DNA of 64,000 nt from Stakelama pacifica (GTDB lineage: Bacteria; Pseudomonadota; Alphaproteobacteria; Sphingomonadales; Sphingomonadaceae): assembly GCF_004361835.1 (NCBI RefSeq), contig NZ_SNWD01000014.1, positions 1-64,000 of the forward strand, read 5' to 3'. Both the position numbers and the translations under genes were made by a program. Within the stretch, counting starts at the first letter, position 1, and each line of letters opens with the position of its first letter. The notes under the pieces are model-generated. The model worked only from the letters and a program-made list of their open reading frames with translations, did not search any database and was not told where the DNA came from. This document shows, piece by piece, positions 42,013-51,783 of this stretch.

Positions 42013-44142
42013 ATGTTCGCTCGTCCGCTTTGCCTGTCCTTCGCGCTGATCGCGTTCACGCCTTTGGCTGCGCAGGCGCAGCAGGCCGCACAGGATACCC
42101 AAAAGGACGACAACGATATCGTCGTCAGTGCGGCGCGTACCCGACTTCCGGCGAGCGCGCTGCCGGTGACGCTCGATGTGATCGATAGCGAGACGCTCGA
42201 TCGCCAGCTCGGCGTATCGGGATCGACCGTCGCTGCGCTTTCGGCGCTGCTCCCGGCATTTTCGCCCGACCGCGAAAAGATCACCGGCTTCGGCGAGACA
42301 TTGCGCGGCCGCTCGCCGCTGTTCGCGATCGACGGCATCCCGCAATCGACGCCGATCCGCGACGGATCGCGCGACGGCTATACGATCGATCCGTTCTTCA
42401 TCGACCGGGTCGAGGTGATCTACGGATCGAACGCGCTGCAGGGGATCGGCGCGACCGGCGGCGTCGTCAATCAGGTGACGGTGCGCGCCCCCGAAACCGA
42501 TGGCTGGCATGGCCGCACCCTGCTTCAGGGCAATGCCGGCGATGATTTTTCGGGAAGCTCGCTGGGCGGCAAGGCGGCGGGGCTGCTCACCTATCGCACG
42601 GGGGCGTTCGATGCGACGGCGGGCGGATCGTTCGAACGACGCGGCGTATTTCTGGACGGCGATGGCCGCCGGGTCGGCATCGACGGCAATCACAGCGAAT
42701 TGCAGGATACCGACAGCTGGTCGATTTTCGGCCGGATCGGCGTTCAGCTTGCCCCCGATACCCGGCTGGAGGTGGTCGCCAATCGTTTCGATATCAGCGG
42801 CAACGGCCATTATGTCGCAGTGGACGGGAACCGCGCGATCGGCGTTCCGGCCACTTCCGCGCGTGGGCGACCGGAGGGGAAACAGGCATCGGGTATCGCC
42901 GAACTCGCCTCTGCGTCGCTGATCGCGGGCGATCTGGGCGGCGGCACGCTGACGCTGCAGGGATTTTACAACCGCACCCGCGACCTGTTCGGGGGCGGCG
43001 TCTATGGCGCGTTTCAGGATCCCTCGATCGCGCCGCTCGGCACGCTGTTCGACCAGTCGCAAAATATCTCGCGCAAGCTGGGGGGCAAGATCAGCTATGA
43101 ACGCCCCGTGCCGGGGGTGAAGGACCTCACCCTCACGCTGGGCTTTGACGCGCTGTTCGACCGCACGCAGCAGTCGCTCGCGCTGACCGGGCGAAGCTGG
43201 GTGCCGGAGACCACGTTCCGCAGCCTTGCACCCTTCGTTCAGGCGAATTGGGGCCTGCTGAACAATGTGCTCCGCCTCGCGGGCGGGGTGCGCTATGAAA
43301 ATGTCCGGCTCGACATTCCCGATTTCACTACGCTCGCCAGCTATGGCGCGGTGCGCGTCACCGGCGGCACGCCCGGTTTCGACCGTGCGCTGCCCAATGG
43401 CGGCGTGGTTTTCGAGCCCGTGCGCGGCATCCGCGCTTATGCGAGCTATGCTGAGGGCTATACGATCGCCGATATCGGCCGAATTCTGCGCGGCATCGAT
43501 CAGCCCGGAATCGAGGTGGAGAATTTCCTCAACCTCAGCCCGGTCGTCTCCGACAATCGCGAAGTCGGGTTCGAGGTCGAACGCGGCCCGTTAAAGGCAA
43601 GCGCAAGCTATTACTGGTCGTCGAGCGATGTCGGGCAGGTACTCATCCGGGGCGATGACGGCATCTTCTCGGTCGCGCGCCAGCCGATCGATATTCAGGG
43701 ACTCGACCTCAATCTCGATGTCCGCACGCCCCTGCCCGGCTTCACGGTCGGTATCGGCTATGCCCATACCGTCGGACGGACCGACACAGACGGCGACGGT
43801 GTCGACGATGCCGATCTCGACGGTGCCAATATCTCGCCCGACCGGCTGAACCTCGACGCCGATTATCGTACCGGCCGCTTTGCCGCGCATGTGCAGGGAC
43901 GTTTCTATCTGTCGCGCAGCTTCGACGGACAGCCGAGCGCGAACGATTTCAGCGGCTATACGCTGGTCGATGCGCTGATCTCCTACGATCTGGGCAAGGG
44001 GCGTATTCAGCTGGGCGTGCAGAATCTCGGCAATGTGGATTATGTCACTTATTATAGCGACACGCAGGGGCCGACCGACAATGCGCGCTTCTACACCGGG
44101 CGCGGGCGCAACTTCACGCTGGGCTGGCGTAGCGATTTCTGA
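42013..44142 (+). CDS. TonB-dependent outer-membrane receptor
   Basis: 709 residues from MFARPLCLSFALIAFTPLAAQA, a signal peptide cleaved near 23; GGGGGG precedes the ATG. The TonB box region DDNDIVVSAARTRLPASALPVTLDVIDSET is followed by the plug signature FIDRVEVIYGSNALQGIGATGGVVNQV. The barrel ends GRGRNFTLGWRSDF with terminal Phe. A loop near residue 600 reads TDTDGDGVDDADLDG, a calcium-binding thrombospondin-type-3-like turn that is unusual in such barrels. It starts a pair with the PepSY protein (1-base overlap) and lies behind a Fur-like site, so ferric-chelate uptake is likely. Confidence 0.92.
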   Translation: MFARPLCLSFALIAFTPLAAQAQQAAQDTQKDDNDIVVSAARTRLPASALPVTLDVIDSETLDRQLGVSGSTVAALSALLPAFSPDREKITGFGETLRGRSPLFAIDGIPQSTPIRDGSRDGYTIDPFFIDRVEVIYGSNALQGIGATGGVVNQVTVRAPETDGWHGRTLLQGNAGDDFSGSSLGGKAAGLLTYRTGAFDATAGGSFERRGVFLDGDGRRVGIDGNHSELQDTDSWSIFGRIGVQLAPDTRLEVVANRFDISGNGHYVAVDGNRAIGVPATSARGRPEGKQASGIAELASASLIAGDLGGGTLTLQGFYNRTRDLFGGGVYGAFQDPSIAPLGTLFDQSQNISRKLGGKISYERPVPGVKDLTLTLGFDALFDRTQQSLALTGRSWVPETTFRSLAPFVQANWGLLNNVLRLAGGVRYENVRLDIPDFTTLASYGAVRVTGGTPGFDRALPNGGVVFEPVRGIRAYASYAEGYTIADIGRILRGIDQPGIEVENFLNLSPVVSDNREVGFEVERGPLKASASYYWSSSDVGQVLIRGDDGIFSVARQPIDIQGLDLNLDVRTPLPGFTVGIGYAHTVGRTDTDGDGVDDADLDGANISPDRLNLDADYRTGRFAAHVQGRFYLSRSFDGQPSANDFSGYTLVDALISYDLGKGRIQLGVQNLGNVDYVTYYSDTQGPTDNARFYTGRGRNFTLGWRSDF

Positions 44143-45209
44143 TGCGGCTATTGTCGCTCCTCCATCGCTGGACCGGCGCGCTGATCGGGCTGCTGCTCGC
44201 GGTCATCGGCCTGTCCGGCGCTGCGCTGGTATGGAAAGACAGCTGGATCGCCGTCCCCCATGCGCATGATGCGGTGCGTGCGAGTGACGCGGCGCTGGCG
44301 CATGTGATGGAGGCCGCCAGCGCATCGGGCGGCGAGCCGCTGTCGCGCATCACCTTTGCCGGGCCGCAGCTCGGCGTGCATCAGGCGATCTATGCCGATG
44401 GCAGCGGCGCCTATTTCGCGCAGTCGGGCGAACGCGTCGCGCATTGGACCAGCGCATGGCAGCGCCCGGAACTCTGGCTGTTCGACCTGCACCATCGCCT
44501 GTTCGCTGGCGAAACCGGCGTCCTGATTGCCGGGATCGCCGGGCTGATCGGCATCGGCTTCGTGATAACCGGCAGCATCCTTTGGTGGCGCACCCGGCGC
44601 ACCTTTCGCTTCCGGCTCTGGCCCGCGCGGATGACGCCGTCAGCGATCGTCCGCCAGCATCGCGATATCGGGATCGTCACGGCGCCGCTGCTGCTCCTGT
44701 CGATGGCGACCGGCGCGGCGATGATCTTCACCCCGCTCGGCCCCTGGATCGACAAAGCGCCCGTTCCCGTGGCCCCGACCCTGACCCCGCCCGGGCGAAT
44801 CGACTGGCGCGCGATCATTGACGGCGCGCATCGCCGCTTCCCCGATGCCGCGATTCGCCGCATCCAATATGCGCGAAAGCCCCATGCGCCGGTGATCGTC
44901 CGCCTCGCCCAGCGCTTCGAATGGACGCCTAACGGCCGGAGCTATGTCTATTTCGATCCGGCGAGCGCGCGCATGCTGGCAGCGAGCGATCCACGAACGG
45001 GCGGCACTGCCGCCCGGCTTCAGGAGAAATTCTATCCGATCCATGCGGCGCGGGTCGGCGGGATCGTGTGGAAACTTGCCATGACGCTGTCGGGACTGGT
45101 GCTGACCCTGCTCGGTTCGCTCGCCGTATACGGCTTTTGGCGCGCCCGGCTGGACCGCAGTCGTGCCCGTGCGCGACACCCCATCGCCATCGGGGCCAAA
45201 ACACGATAG
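44142..45209 (+). CDS. PepSY-associated TM-helix protein
   Basis: A 355-residue protein translationally coupled to the receptor (TGATG overlap). Helix 1 is LLSLLHRWTGALIGLLLAVIGLSGAALVWKDSWIA, with a conserved His in LHRWTG; the periplasmic region begins with PHAHDAVRASDAALA. A second helix pair lies near GVLIAGIAGLIGIGFVITGSILWWRTRRTFRF, and a further helix pair begins with LLLLSMATGAAMIFTPLGPW. The C-terminal helix MTLSGLVLTLLGSLAVYGFW ends in a basic tail. Members are thought to reduce ferric siderophores after import. Histidines in WHRTGA-type and VRQHRDIGI contexts could bind haem. It is likely Fur-regulated together with the receptor. Confidence 0.87.
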   Translation: MRLLSLLHRWTGALIGLLLAVIGLSGAALVWKDSWIAVPHAHDAVRASDAALAHVMEAASASGGEPLSRITFAGPQLGVHQAIYADGSGAYFAQSGERVAHWTSAWQRPELWLFDLHHRLFAGETGVLIAGIAGLIGIGFVITGSILWWRTRRTFRFRLWPARMTPSAIVRQHRDIGIVTAPLLLLSMATGAAMIFTPLGPWIDKAPVPVAPTLTPPGRIDWRAIIDGAHRRFPDAAIRRIQYARKPHAPVIVRLAQRFEWTPNGRSYVYFDPASARMLAASDPRTGGTAARLQEKFYPIHAARVGGIVWKLAMTLSGLVLTLLGSLAVYGFWRARLDRSRARARHPIAIGAKTR

Positions 45210-45218
45210 AGTGATGCC

Positions 45219-46163
45219 ATGGACCGGCATCATCAGGATCAGGTCGAAGAAGTGCTCGGATCGCCGACCCGGGCCGCACAGTCGCTTGTCGCGGCGAGCT
45301 GGTGCCGGTCGGGGCTGAAACACGGGCTGAACGCCGGCGATCATCGCGCGCCCACCATCGTTTCGGGAAGCGAGCTGACCGTGCGGCGGCAACGCCACGA
45401 ACTGATGCTCGACGTCGCGCGCCCGCTGCTCGATCAGCTGTTTCAGACGGTTGCCGCGACCGGCTGCGCGGTGATGCTGTCGGACCGCGACGGGGTGATC
45501 CTCGAAGCGCGCAGCAAGCCCGGCGACCGGGAGATGTTCGAACAGGTCGGGCTGACGCTTGGCGGCGTGTGGAGCGAAGGCAGCGAGGGCACCAACGGCA
45601 TCGGCACCTGTCTGGTCGAAGGATGCGCCGTCACCATCCATCGCGATCAGCATTTCGCCAGCCGCAATATCGGGATCAGCTGCATGGACGCGCCGGTATA
45701 TGACGCCGCCGGGCGGCTGACCGGCGCGCTCGACATTTCGAACTGCCGCGACGATCATACCGAAGCGACCGCGACGCTGGTGCAGAAGATCGTGCAGGAC
45801 GCCGCCCGCCGCATCGAACGCGCGCTGTTCTGCCGCTCGTTCGAGGGCAACCGGATCATCGACGCCAATCTGCCCGGCGGCGATACTGCCCTGCTGGCGG
45901 TCGATCGCGACGATCTGATCGTCGGTGCCACCCGCGCGGCGCGGCGCCGCTTCAGCCTGACCGACGCCAGTCTGGGTCGGCGCGGCGCGGCGGAGGTGCT
46001 GGGCGGCCCGTCGCTCGACTCGTTTCGCGATGCCGACGGCGCGATCCTGCGCCGCGCGCTGGCTCAGGCGAACGGCAATGCGACGCAGGCGGCAAAGGCG
46101 CTCGGCATCGGACGCGCGACTCTCTATCGCCGGATGGACAGAGCGGGCATTTCGCGCGGCTGA
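45219..46163 (+). CDS. GAF-Fis type transcriptional regulator without an AAA+ domain
   Basis: A 314-residue regulator. A GAF-like sensor (about 60-190) contains GCAVMLSDRDGVILEARSKPGD and WSEGSEGTNGIGTCLVEG, the pattern of AcoR-family activators. The C-terminal Fis-type helix-turn-helix is ILRRALAQANGNATQAAKALGIGRATLYRRMDRAG. The sigma-54 AAA+ domain that AcoR proteins carry between the two is absent, so it cannot act through sigma-54 in the standard way. It lies 148 bases upstream of the aldehyde dehydrogenase start, with an inverted repeat just after its stop. Probably it senses an aldehyde or alcohol and controls those genes. The first 60 residues hold a conserved NAGDHRAPTIVSGSEL segment. 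Confidence 0.82.
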   Translation: MDRHHQDQVEEVLGSPTRAAQSLVAASWCRSGLKHGLNAGDHRAPTIVSGSELTVRRQRHELMLDVARPLLDQLFQTVAATGCAVMLSDRDGVILEARSKPGDREMFEQVGLTLGGVWSEGSEGTNGIGTCLVEGCAVTIHRDQHFASRNIGISCMDAPVYDAAGRLTGALDISNCRDDHTEATATLVQKIVQDAARRIERALFCRSFEGNRIIDANLPGGDTALLAVDRDDLIVGATRAARRRFSLTDASLGRRGAAEVLGGPSLDSFRDADGAILRRALAQANGNATQAAKALGIGRATLYRRMDRAGISRG

Positions 46164-46184
46164 CGATCGTCGCCCGCATTATCT

Positions 46185-46200
46185 GTCTCGATAGTGAGAC
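46185..46200. promoter_or_regulatory. candidate operator between regulator and aldehyde dehydrogenase
   Basis: GTCTC-GATAGT-GAGAC is a perfect 5-bp inverted repeat, extendable by a T/A pair. It is 111-126 bases before the aldehyde dehydrogenase ATG. AcoR-type regulators bind inverted repeats of this general size. I see no convincing -24/-12 promoter (TGGC-N8-TTGC) nearby. Confidence 0.4.
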
Positions 46201-46310
46201 GATTGCGCATCCCCCTGATCGCCCTGCCCTTTCCTTCGCGCCCATAAGCGCGAAGATTGTTCCTCACGATCGGCATCAGCCGGCGATATGGATTTGAGAG
46301 GAACCTTCCC

Positions 46311-47831
46311 ATGGATGCACAGACCAGCCCTGCGGCCGCGATGACCGCGCCCTTTGCCGCGAAATATGACAATTTCATCGGCGGCGACTGGATGGCGCCG
46401 AAAGGCGGGCGCTATTTCGACAATATCTCACCGATCACCGGCAAGACCATCTGCCGCGTCGCGCGCAGTCAGGCCGAGGATATCGAGGCGGCGCTCGATG
46501 CCGCGCATGCCGCGCGCGAAGCATGGGGCCGGACGAGCGTAGCCGATCGCGCGCTGATCCTCACCCGCATCGCCGACCGGATGGAGGACAATCTCGAACG
46601 GCTCGCCATTGCCGAGACCTGGGATAACGGCAAGCCGCTGCGCGAAACCATGGCCGCCGACATCCCGCTCGCCATCGACCATTTCCGCTATTTCGCCGGG
46701 ACGATCCGCGCGCAGGAAGGCGGCATTTCCGAAATCGACCATGACACCGTCGCCTATCATTTCCAGGAACCGCTGGGCGTGGTCGGGCAGATCATTCCGT
46801 GGAATTTCCCGCTGCTGATGGCGGCATGGAAGCTCGCGCCTGCACTCGCCGCCGGGAACTGCATCGTGCTGAAACCCGCCGAACAGACGCCTGCGTCGAT
46901 CATGGTGTGGCTCGAAATCGTCGGCGATCTGCTCCCCGCCGGGGTTCTGAACGTCGTCAACGGCTTCGGCCTCGAAGCGGGCAAGCCGCTCGCCAGCAGC
47001 AAGCGCATCGCCAAGATCGCCTTTACCGGCGAAACCGGCACCGGGCGGCTGATCATGCAATATGCCAGCGAAAATCTGATCCCCGTGACGCTGGAACTGG
47101 GCGGGAAGAGCCCGAACATCTTCTTCGCCGATGTCGCGCGCGAGGATGACGATTTCCTCGACAAGGCGATTGAGGGCTTCGCCATGTTCGCACTCAATCA
47201 GGGCGAGGTGTGCACCTGCCCCAGCCGCGCATTGGTGCAGGAAAGCATCTATGACCGCTTCATGGAGCGCGCGATCAAGCGGGTGCAGGCGATCAAGGCG
47301 GGCAATCCACTCGACATGGACACGATGATCGGCGCTCAGGCGAGCAGCGAACAGCGCGACAAGATCCTCTCCTATATCGATATCGGCAAACAGGAGGGTG
47401 CCGAGCTGCTCACCGGCGGCAATGCGGCCCGGTTCGCGGGCGACCTTGCCGAGGGTTTCTATGTCGAGCCCACCGTGTTTCGCGGCAACAACCGCATGCG
47501 CATCTTTCAGGAAGAGATTTTCGGCCCCGTCCTGTCGGTGACGACCTTCAAGGATCAGGACGAAGCGCTCGCGATCGCCAATGACACGCTGTACGGCCTC
47601 GGCGCGGGCGTATGGAGCCGCGATGCCAACACCTGCTACCGCTTCGGCCGCGCGATTCAGGCCGGGCGCGTGTGGACCAACTGCTATCACGCCTATCCGG
47701 CGCACGCGGCGTTCGGCGGGTATAAGCAATCGGGCATCGGGCGCGAAAACCATCTGAAGATGCTCGACCATTATCAGCAGACCAAGAACATGCTGGTGAG
47801 CTACAGCCCCAAAAAGCTCGGCTTTTTCTGA
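46311..47831 (+). CDS. NAD-dependent aldehyde dehydrogenase (acetaldehyde type)
   Basis: 506 residues from [27 protein letters not shown]; the longer frame from 46257 has no signal or domain support. The Rossmann and substrate sites are seen in [31 protein letters not shown] and the glutamate in [15 protein letters not shown]. The catalytic Cys301 is in [14 protein letters not shown], and the end [30 protein letters not shown] is that of the ExaC/AcoD-type acetaldehyde dehydrogenases. It oxidises acetaldehyde (or another short aldehyde) to the acid. It is followed 27 bases later by an alcohol dehydrogenase, so the two form an ethanol/alcohol oxidation operon under the GAF-Fis regulator. Confidence 0.92.
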   Translation: MDAQTSPAAAMTAPFAAKYDNFIGGDWMAPKGGRYFDNISPITGKTICRVARSQAEDIEAALDAAHAAREAWGRTSVADRALILTRIADRMEDNLERLAIAETWDNGKPLRETMAADIPLAIDHFRYFAGTIRAQEGGISEIDHDTVAYHFQEPLGVVGQIIPWNFPLLMAAWKLAPALAAGNCIVLKPAEQTPASIMVWLEIVGDLLPAGVLNVVNGFGLEAGKPLASSKRIAKIAFTGETGTGRLIMQYASENLIPVTLELGGKSPNIFFADVAREDDDFLDKAIEGFAMFALNQGEVCTCPSRALVQESIYDRFMERAIKRVQAIKAGNPLDMDTMIGAQASSEQRDKILSYIDIGKQEGAELLTGGNAARFAGDLAEGFYVEPTVFRGNNRMRIFQEEIFGPVLSVTTFKDQDEALAIANDTLYGLGAGVWSRDANTCYRFGRAIQAGRVWTNCYHAYPAHAAFGGYKQSGIGRENHLKMLDHYQQTKNMLVSYSPKKLGFF

Positions 47832-47858
47832 GGCGCCCCCAAACACCGGAGAACCATC

Positions 47859-48893
47859 ATGACCAAGACCATGAAAGCATCCGTCGTGCGCGAATTCGGC
47901 GCACCGCTCACCATCGAGGAAGTCCCCGTTCCCGAAGTCGGCCCCGGCATGATTCAGGTGGCGATACAGGCATCGGGCGTCTGCCATACCGATCTGCATG
48001 CAGCCGAAGGCGACTGGCCGGTCAAGCCAAACCCGCCCTTCATTCCGGGGCATGAGGGCGTCGGCTATGTCTCCGTCGTCGGCAAGGGCGTGACCAATGT
48101 GAAGGAGGGCGACCGGGTCGGCGTGCCCTGGCTCTACAGCGCGTGCGGTCACTGCGTCCATTGTCTGGGCGGCTGGGAAACCTTGTGCGAAAGCCAGCAG
48201 AATACCGGCTATTCGGTCAATGGCGGTTTCGCCGACTATGTCCTCGCCGATCCCAATTATGTCGGCCACCTCCCTGACAATATCGGCTTTATCGACATCG
48301 CACCGGTGCTGTGCGCCGGGGTGACGGTCTATAAGGGGCTGAAGATGACCGATACGAAGCCCGGCGATACGGTCGCGATTTCGGGGATTGGCGGGCTTGG
48401 CCATATGGCGGTGCAATATGCGGTGGCGATGGGCCTGAACGTCGTCGCGGTCGATATCGACGACGCGAAGCTCGACCTTGCCCGCCGGCTCGGCGCGAAG
48501 GTCACGGTCAATGCCCGCACCGAAAGCGACCCGGCGGCGGCGGTGAAGCGTGAAACCGGCGGCGGAGTCAACGGCGTGCTGGTGACCGCGGTCAGTGAAA
48601 AAGCGTTCGAACAGGCGATCGGCATGGCCGCGCGCGGCGGCACGATTGCGCTCAACGGCCTGCCCCCCGGCGACTTCCCGCTCAACATTTTCGGTATGGT
48701 GCTCAACGGCATCACCGTGCGCGGTTCGATCGTCGGCAGCCGCCTCGACCTTCAGGAATCGCTCGATTTCGCAGCGGACGGCAAGGTGAAGGCAACGGTG
48801 GCAAGTGCGCCGCTGGAGGAAATCAACACGATCTTCGACCGGATGAAAAAGGGGCAGATCGAGGGCCGGATGGTGCTCGACATAACCCGCTGA
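47859..48893 (+). CDS. zinc-dependent alcohol dehydrogenase (AdhP-like)
   Basis: A 344-residue medium-chain dehydrogenase. Catalytic zinc ligands are Cys42 in [16 protein letters not shown], His65 in IPGHEGVG and a cysteine in [10 protein letters not shown] (about 153). The structural zinc site is Cys96, Cys99, Cys102 and Cys110 in [18 protein letters not shown]. The NAD site is [15 protein letters not shown]. Sequence and length fit the AdhP/AdhA alcohol dehydrogenases that oxidise ethanol or similar primary alcohols. A GGAGAA ribosome site precedes the start. Together with the upstream aldehyde dehydrogenase it would convert an alcohol to its acid in two steps. A hairpin follows the stop. 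Confidence 0.92.
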   Translation: MTKTMKASVVREFGAPLTIEEVPVPEVGPGMIQVAIQASGVCHTDLHAAEGDWPVKPNPPFIPGHEGVGYVSVVGKGVTNVKEGDRVGVPWLYSACGHCVHCLGGWETLCESQQNTGYSVNGGFADYVLADPNYVGHLPDNIGFIDIAPVLCAGVTVYKGLKMTDTKPGDTVAISGIGGLGHMAVQYAVAMGLNVVAVDIDDAKLDLARRLGAKVTVNARTESDPAAAVKRETGGGVNGVLVTAVSEKAFEQAIGMAARGGTIALNGLPPGDFPLNIFGMVLNGITVRGSIVGSRLDLQESLDFAADGKVKATVASAPLEEINTIFDRMKKGQIEGRMVLDITR

Positions 48894-48899
48894 TCCGGC

Positions 48900-48936
48900 G
48901 CGGCGCGCTCCGGCCCGGCTTGCCGGCGCGCGCCGC
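48900..48936. terminator. GC-rich hairpin after the alcohol dehydrogenase
   Basis: GCGGCGCGC (48900-48908) and GCGCGCCGC (48928-48936) form a perfect 9-bp stem, with CCGGC/GCCGG pairs inside the 19-base loop. It begins 7 bases after the adh stop. There is no T-run, so termination may need Rho. Confidence 0.4.
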
Positions 48937-49042
48937 ACTGATCGCGCTATCACCAGCTTCGATACCGGGCTTGCCGTCGCGCGAAACTCGGGCATAACCC
49001 TCTTCTTGGCGGAAAAATCTGCTGAAAAGGGGAGGATGATCC

Positions 49043-50596
49043 ATGAATCTTCGCAACACTCTGCTGACCGCGACCGTCGCTGCGTTAGCGCTCGCATCGC
49101 CCGGCCACGCGCAACAGGCGAGCCGGGTCAGCGTATCGATCGACACCGCGCATCCGGGCCCGGTGATCGACCCGGCGGTTCAGGGGCAATTCGCCGAAAA
49201 TCTGGGGCGCGGCCTGTATGACGGCATCTGGGTCGGCCACCATTCCAATATTCCCAACCGCAACGGCTTTCGCACCGATGTGCTGGAGGCACTGAAACAG
49301 ATTCACGTGCCCGTCGTCCGCTGGCCCGGCGGCTGTTTTGCTGACACCTATGACTGGCGCGACGGCATCGGCCCGCTCAGCGAACGCCCGGTCGGGATCA
49401 ACACCAATTGGGGCGGAGTGAACGACGATAACAGCTTCGGCACCAACGAATTCATGAACTATTCAGAGGCACTGGGCGCGGACGCCTATGTGTCGGGCAA
49501 TATGGGTTCGCTGCCGCCCTACACCATGCGCAAATGGGCCGAGTACATCACCGATGGCGGCGATGGCGCGATGGCGCGCTTACGTCGCGCCAATGGCAGG
49601 GACAAGCCGTGGACGAACCTGAAATATTGGGGCTTCGGCAATGAAAGTTGGGGCTGTGGCGGGCATATGACCGCCGAATATTCGACCGATCTGCACAATC
49701 GTTATGCGACCTTCGTCAACCCCGCACCGGGCGCTCCCGATTTCGTAAAGGTCGCGGCGGGTCCGCATGACGATCTGTACGACTGGACCGAAAAGCTGAT
49801 GCAGAAGTCAAAGGATCGCCTCGGCGCGATCAGCCTGCATTATTATGTCTTCCCCTATGGCTGGGATCACAAGGGACCGGCACTCGGCTTTGACGAGGAC
49901 GCATGGGCGATCACGCTCGAAAAGGCGCGCCATATCGAGGAGCTGATCGCCAAACATTCGGCGATCATGGACAAATATGATCCCGAAAAGAAAGTCGGCC
50001 TGTATGTCGATGAATGGGGCACCTGGTACGACCCTGAACCCAGCTCGAACCCCGGTTTTCTCTATCAGCAGAATTCACTGCGCGATGCAGAGGTCGCCGC
50101 GCTCACCCTCAACATCTTCCACCGTCACAGCGACCGGGTGAAGCTCGCCGCGATCGCGCAGATGGTGAATGTGCTTCAGGCGATGATCCTGACCAAAGGC
50201 GACAAGATGGTCCGCACGCCGACCTACTGGGTGTTCGACATGTACAAGGTGTTTCAGGGCGCGACTCCCTATCCCGTTGCGATTCAAACGCCCGATTATC
50301 GCTATGGCGACCATGACGTGCCGATGGTCGATGTCTCGGCGGCAAAGGCGAAGGATGGGAAGCTCTATCTCGCCCTCGTCAACAGCGATCCGCACAAGGC
50401 AGCGCATGTGGTGACCGGCATGACCGGCAGCGCGTCCGGCCAGATCCTGACCGGCCCGGCGATGGACACGCATAACAGCTTCGACGCGCCCGACACGATC
50501 CACCCGGTCGCGTTCAGCGGCACGAAGGATGGCGGAAAGCTCGCCTTCGACCTGCCCGCCCAATCGGTCGCGGTGGTGGAGGTGCGCCAGCGCTGA
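49043..50596 (+). CDS. exported GH51 alpha-L-arabinofuranosidase
   Basis: 517 residues with a signal peptide (MNLRNTLLTATVAALALASPGHA, cleaved near 23). The TIM barrel holds the GH51 landmarks: VRWPGGCFADTYDWRDGIGP (93-112), the acid/base Glu201 in KYWGFGNESWGCGG, and the nucleophile Glu324 in LYVDEWGTWYD. A beta-sandwich follows (VPMVDVSAAKAKDGKLYLALVNSD). The enzyme removes alpha-L-arabinofuranosyl side chains from arabinan or arabinoxylan in the periplasm or outside the cell. No other plant polysaccharide genes adjoin it and it seems monocistronic. The start has GGGGAGG 7 bases upstream. Confidence 0.92.
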   Translation: MNLRNTLLTATVAALALASPGHAQQASRVSVSIDTAHPGPVIDPAVQGQFAENLGRGLYDGIWVGHHSNIPNRNGFRTDVLEALKQIHVPVVRWPGGCFADTYDWRDGIGPLSERPVGINTNWGGVNDDNSFGTNEFMNYSEALGADAYVSGNMGSLPPYTMRKWAEYITDGGDGAMARLRRANGRDKPWTNLKYWGFGNESWGCGGHMTAEYSTDLHNRYATFVNPAPGAPDFVKVAAGPHDDLYDWTEKLMQKSKDRLGAISLHYYVFPYGWDHKGPALGFDEDAWAITLEKARHIEELIAKHSAIMDKYDPEKKVGLYVDEWGTWYDPEPSSNPGFLYQQNSLRDAEVAALTLNIFHRHSDRVKLAAIAQMVNVLQAMILTKGDKMVRTPTYWVFDMYKVFQGATPYPVAIQTPDYRYGDHDVPMVDVSAAKAKDGKLYLALVNSDPHKAAHVVTGMTGSASGQILTGPAMDTHNSFDAPDTIHPVAFSGTKDGGKLAFDLPAQSVAVVEVRQR

Positions 50597-50627
50597 TAGC
50601 GGGTTTCAGCAACCCCTCACGGACCAC

Positions 50628-50722
50628 ATCGTCATCGCGAGGCGCGTAGCGACGCGGCGATCCAGCGACCCGGCGCAAGCCGCTCTGGATTGCCGCGCCC
50701 CTGCGGGGCTCGCAATGACGAT
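50628..50722. repeat. MITE/REP-like imperfect palindrome
   Basis: The left arm (50628-50665, ATCGTCATCGCGAGG...CGATCCAG) and right arm (50685-50722, CTGGATTGCC...CAATGACGAT) are about 38 bases each and mostly complementary, with a 19-base centre. The form GTCATTGCGAG...CAATCCAG recurs in many alphaproteobacterial genomes as a dispersed element. It lies between two plus-strand genes and may fold in the mRNA. Confidence 0.75.
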
Positions 50723-50820
50723 TTCGCTGGATTGGGGTCGGGGCACCGCGCCCCCCGCCCGCGATGGAACGCACGGGCGGGGTGCCGCGCTATCCCATGC
50801 GACAGGAACAGGAGACCGGC

Positions 50821-51780
50821 ATGGGCTTTTTGAAAAATGGCGTCTGGCACGACGAATGGGATCATAATGACGAGGAAAGCGGCACGTTCGAACGCGACGA
50901 AAGTGCGTTCCGCAACTGGGTGACGCCCGACGGTTCGGCAGGTCCGACCGGAAAGGCCGGGTTCAAAGCAGAACCGGGCCGCTATCGCCTCTATATCAGC
51001 CTTGCCTGCCCCTGGGCCCATCGCGTCAATGTCGCGCGTCACCTGAAAGGGCTGACCGACGCCATCGAGCTGGTCGTCGTCCATTGGTTGATGAAAGAAG
51101 GCGGCTGGTCCTTCCGTTCGGGCGAATGCGCCACCCCCGACCCGCTGATGGATGCCGATAACCTTCATCAGATCTACACCGCCGCAAAGCCCGATTATTC
51201 GGGGCATGTCACCGTGCCGGTGCTGTGGGACACGAAAACCGGCACTATCGTGAACAATGAAAGCGCCGACCTGCTTCGCATGCTGGGCAGCGCGTTCGAC
51301 GAATGCGGGGCGAAGCCGCTCGACCTGTATCCGGCAGCGCATCGCGAAGAGATCGACGCGCTCAATGATCGCATTTACGGGGCCGTGAACAATGGCGTGT
51401 ACAAGGCGGGGTTCGCGACCTCACAATCGGCCTATGACGAAGCGATCGGCCCGCTCTTCACGGTGCTCGACGAGTTGGAGAACCGGCTGGAAGGGCGCGA
51501 CTGGCTGATCGGAGACACGCTCACCGAAACCGATATCCGGCTATGGACGACGCTGATCCGCTTCGATCCGGTCTATCACACCCATTTCAAATGCAATGTC
51601 CGCCGCATCGCCGATTATCCCAATCTTGCCGCGTTGACCCGGCGCCTTTACGCGCTCGACGGCGTGGCGGAGACGGTGAATTTCCACCATATCCGGCATC
51701 ATTATTATGAGAGCCACACCCATATCAATCCGAACGGCATCGTGCCCAAAGGCCCCGTGCCGCTAATCCCCGGAGCGTGA
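50821..51780 (+). CDS. glutathionyl-hydroquinone reductase (Xi-class GST, YqjG/ECM4-like)
   Basis: A 319-residue protein from MGFLKNGVWHDEWDHND; a start 19 codons earlier lacks the family N-terminus. The active motif SLACPWAHRVN has Cys63 in the CPWA context unique to Xi-class transferases, preceded by EPGRYRLYI. The C-terminal all-helical domain carries RDWLIGDTLTETDIRLWTTLIRFDPVY and CNVRRIADYPNL. The enzymes reduce glutathionyl-hydroquinones, releasing free hydroquinone and GSSG, and thus recycle quinone adducts in the cytoplasm. It is followed by a pirin gene after 3 bases. Both deal with quinones or flavonoids, so joint detoxification of aromatic adducts is likely. Confidence 0.92.
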   Translation: MGFLKNGVWHDEWDHNDEESGTFERDESAFRNWVTPDGSAGPTGKAGFKAEPGRYRLYISLACPWAHRVNVARHLKGLTDAIELVVVHWLMKEGGWSFRSGECATPDPLMDADNLHQIYTAAKPDYSGHVTVPVLWDTKTGTIVNNESADLLRMLGSAFDECGAKPLDLYPAAHREEIDALNDRIYGAVNNGVYKAGFATSQSAYDEAIGPLFTVLDELENRLEGRDWLIGDTLTETDIRLWTTLIRFDPVYHTHFKCNVRRIADYPNLAALTRRLYALDGVAETVNFHHIRHHYYESHTHINPNGIVPKGPVPLIPGA

Positions 51781-51783
51781 ATT

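Noticed and set aside
46428..49097. 889-codon minus-strand frame across the aldehyde and alcohol dehydrogenases
   Set aside because: Antisense to two enzymes with intact catalytic sites. The long open frame follows from GC-rich third positions.
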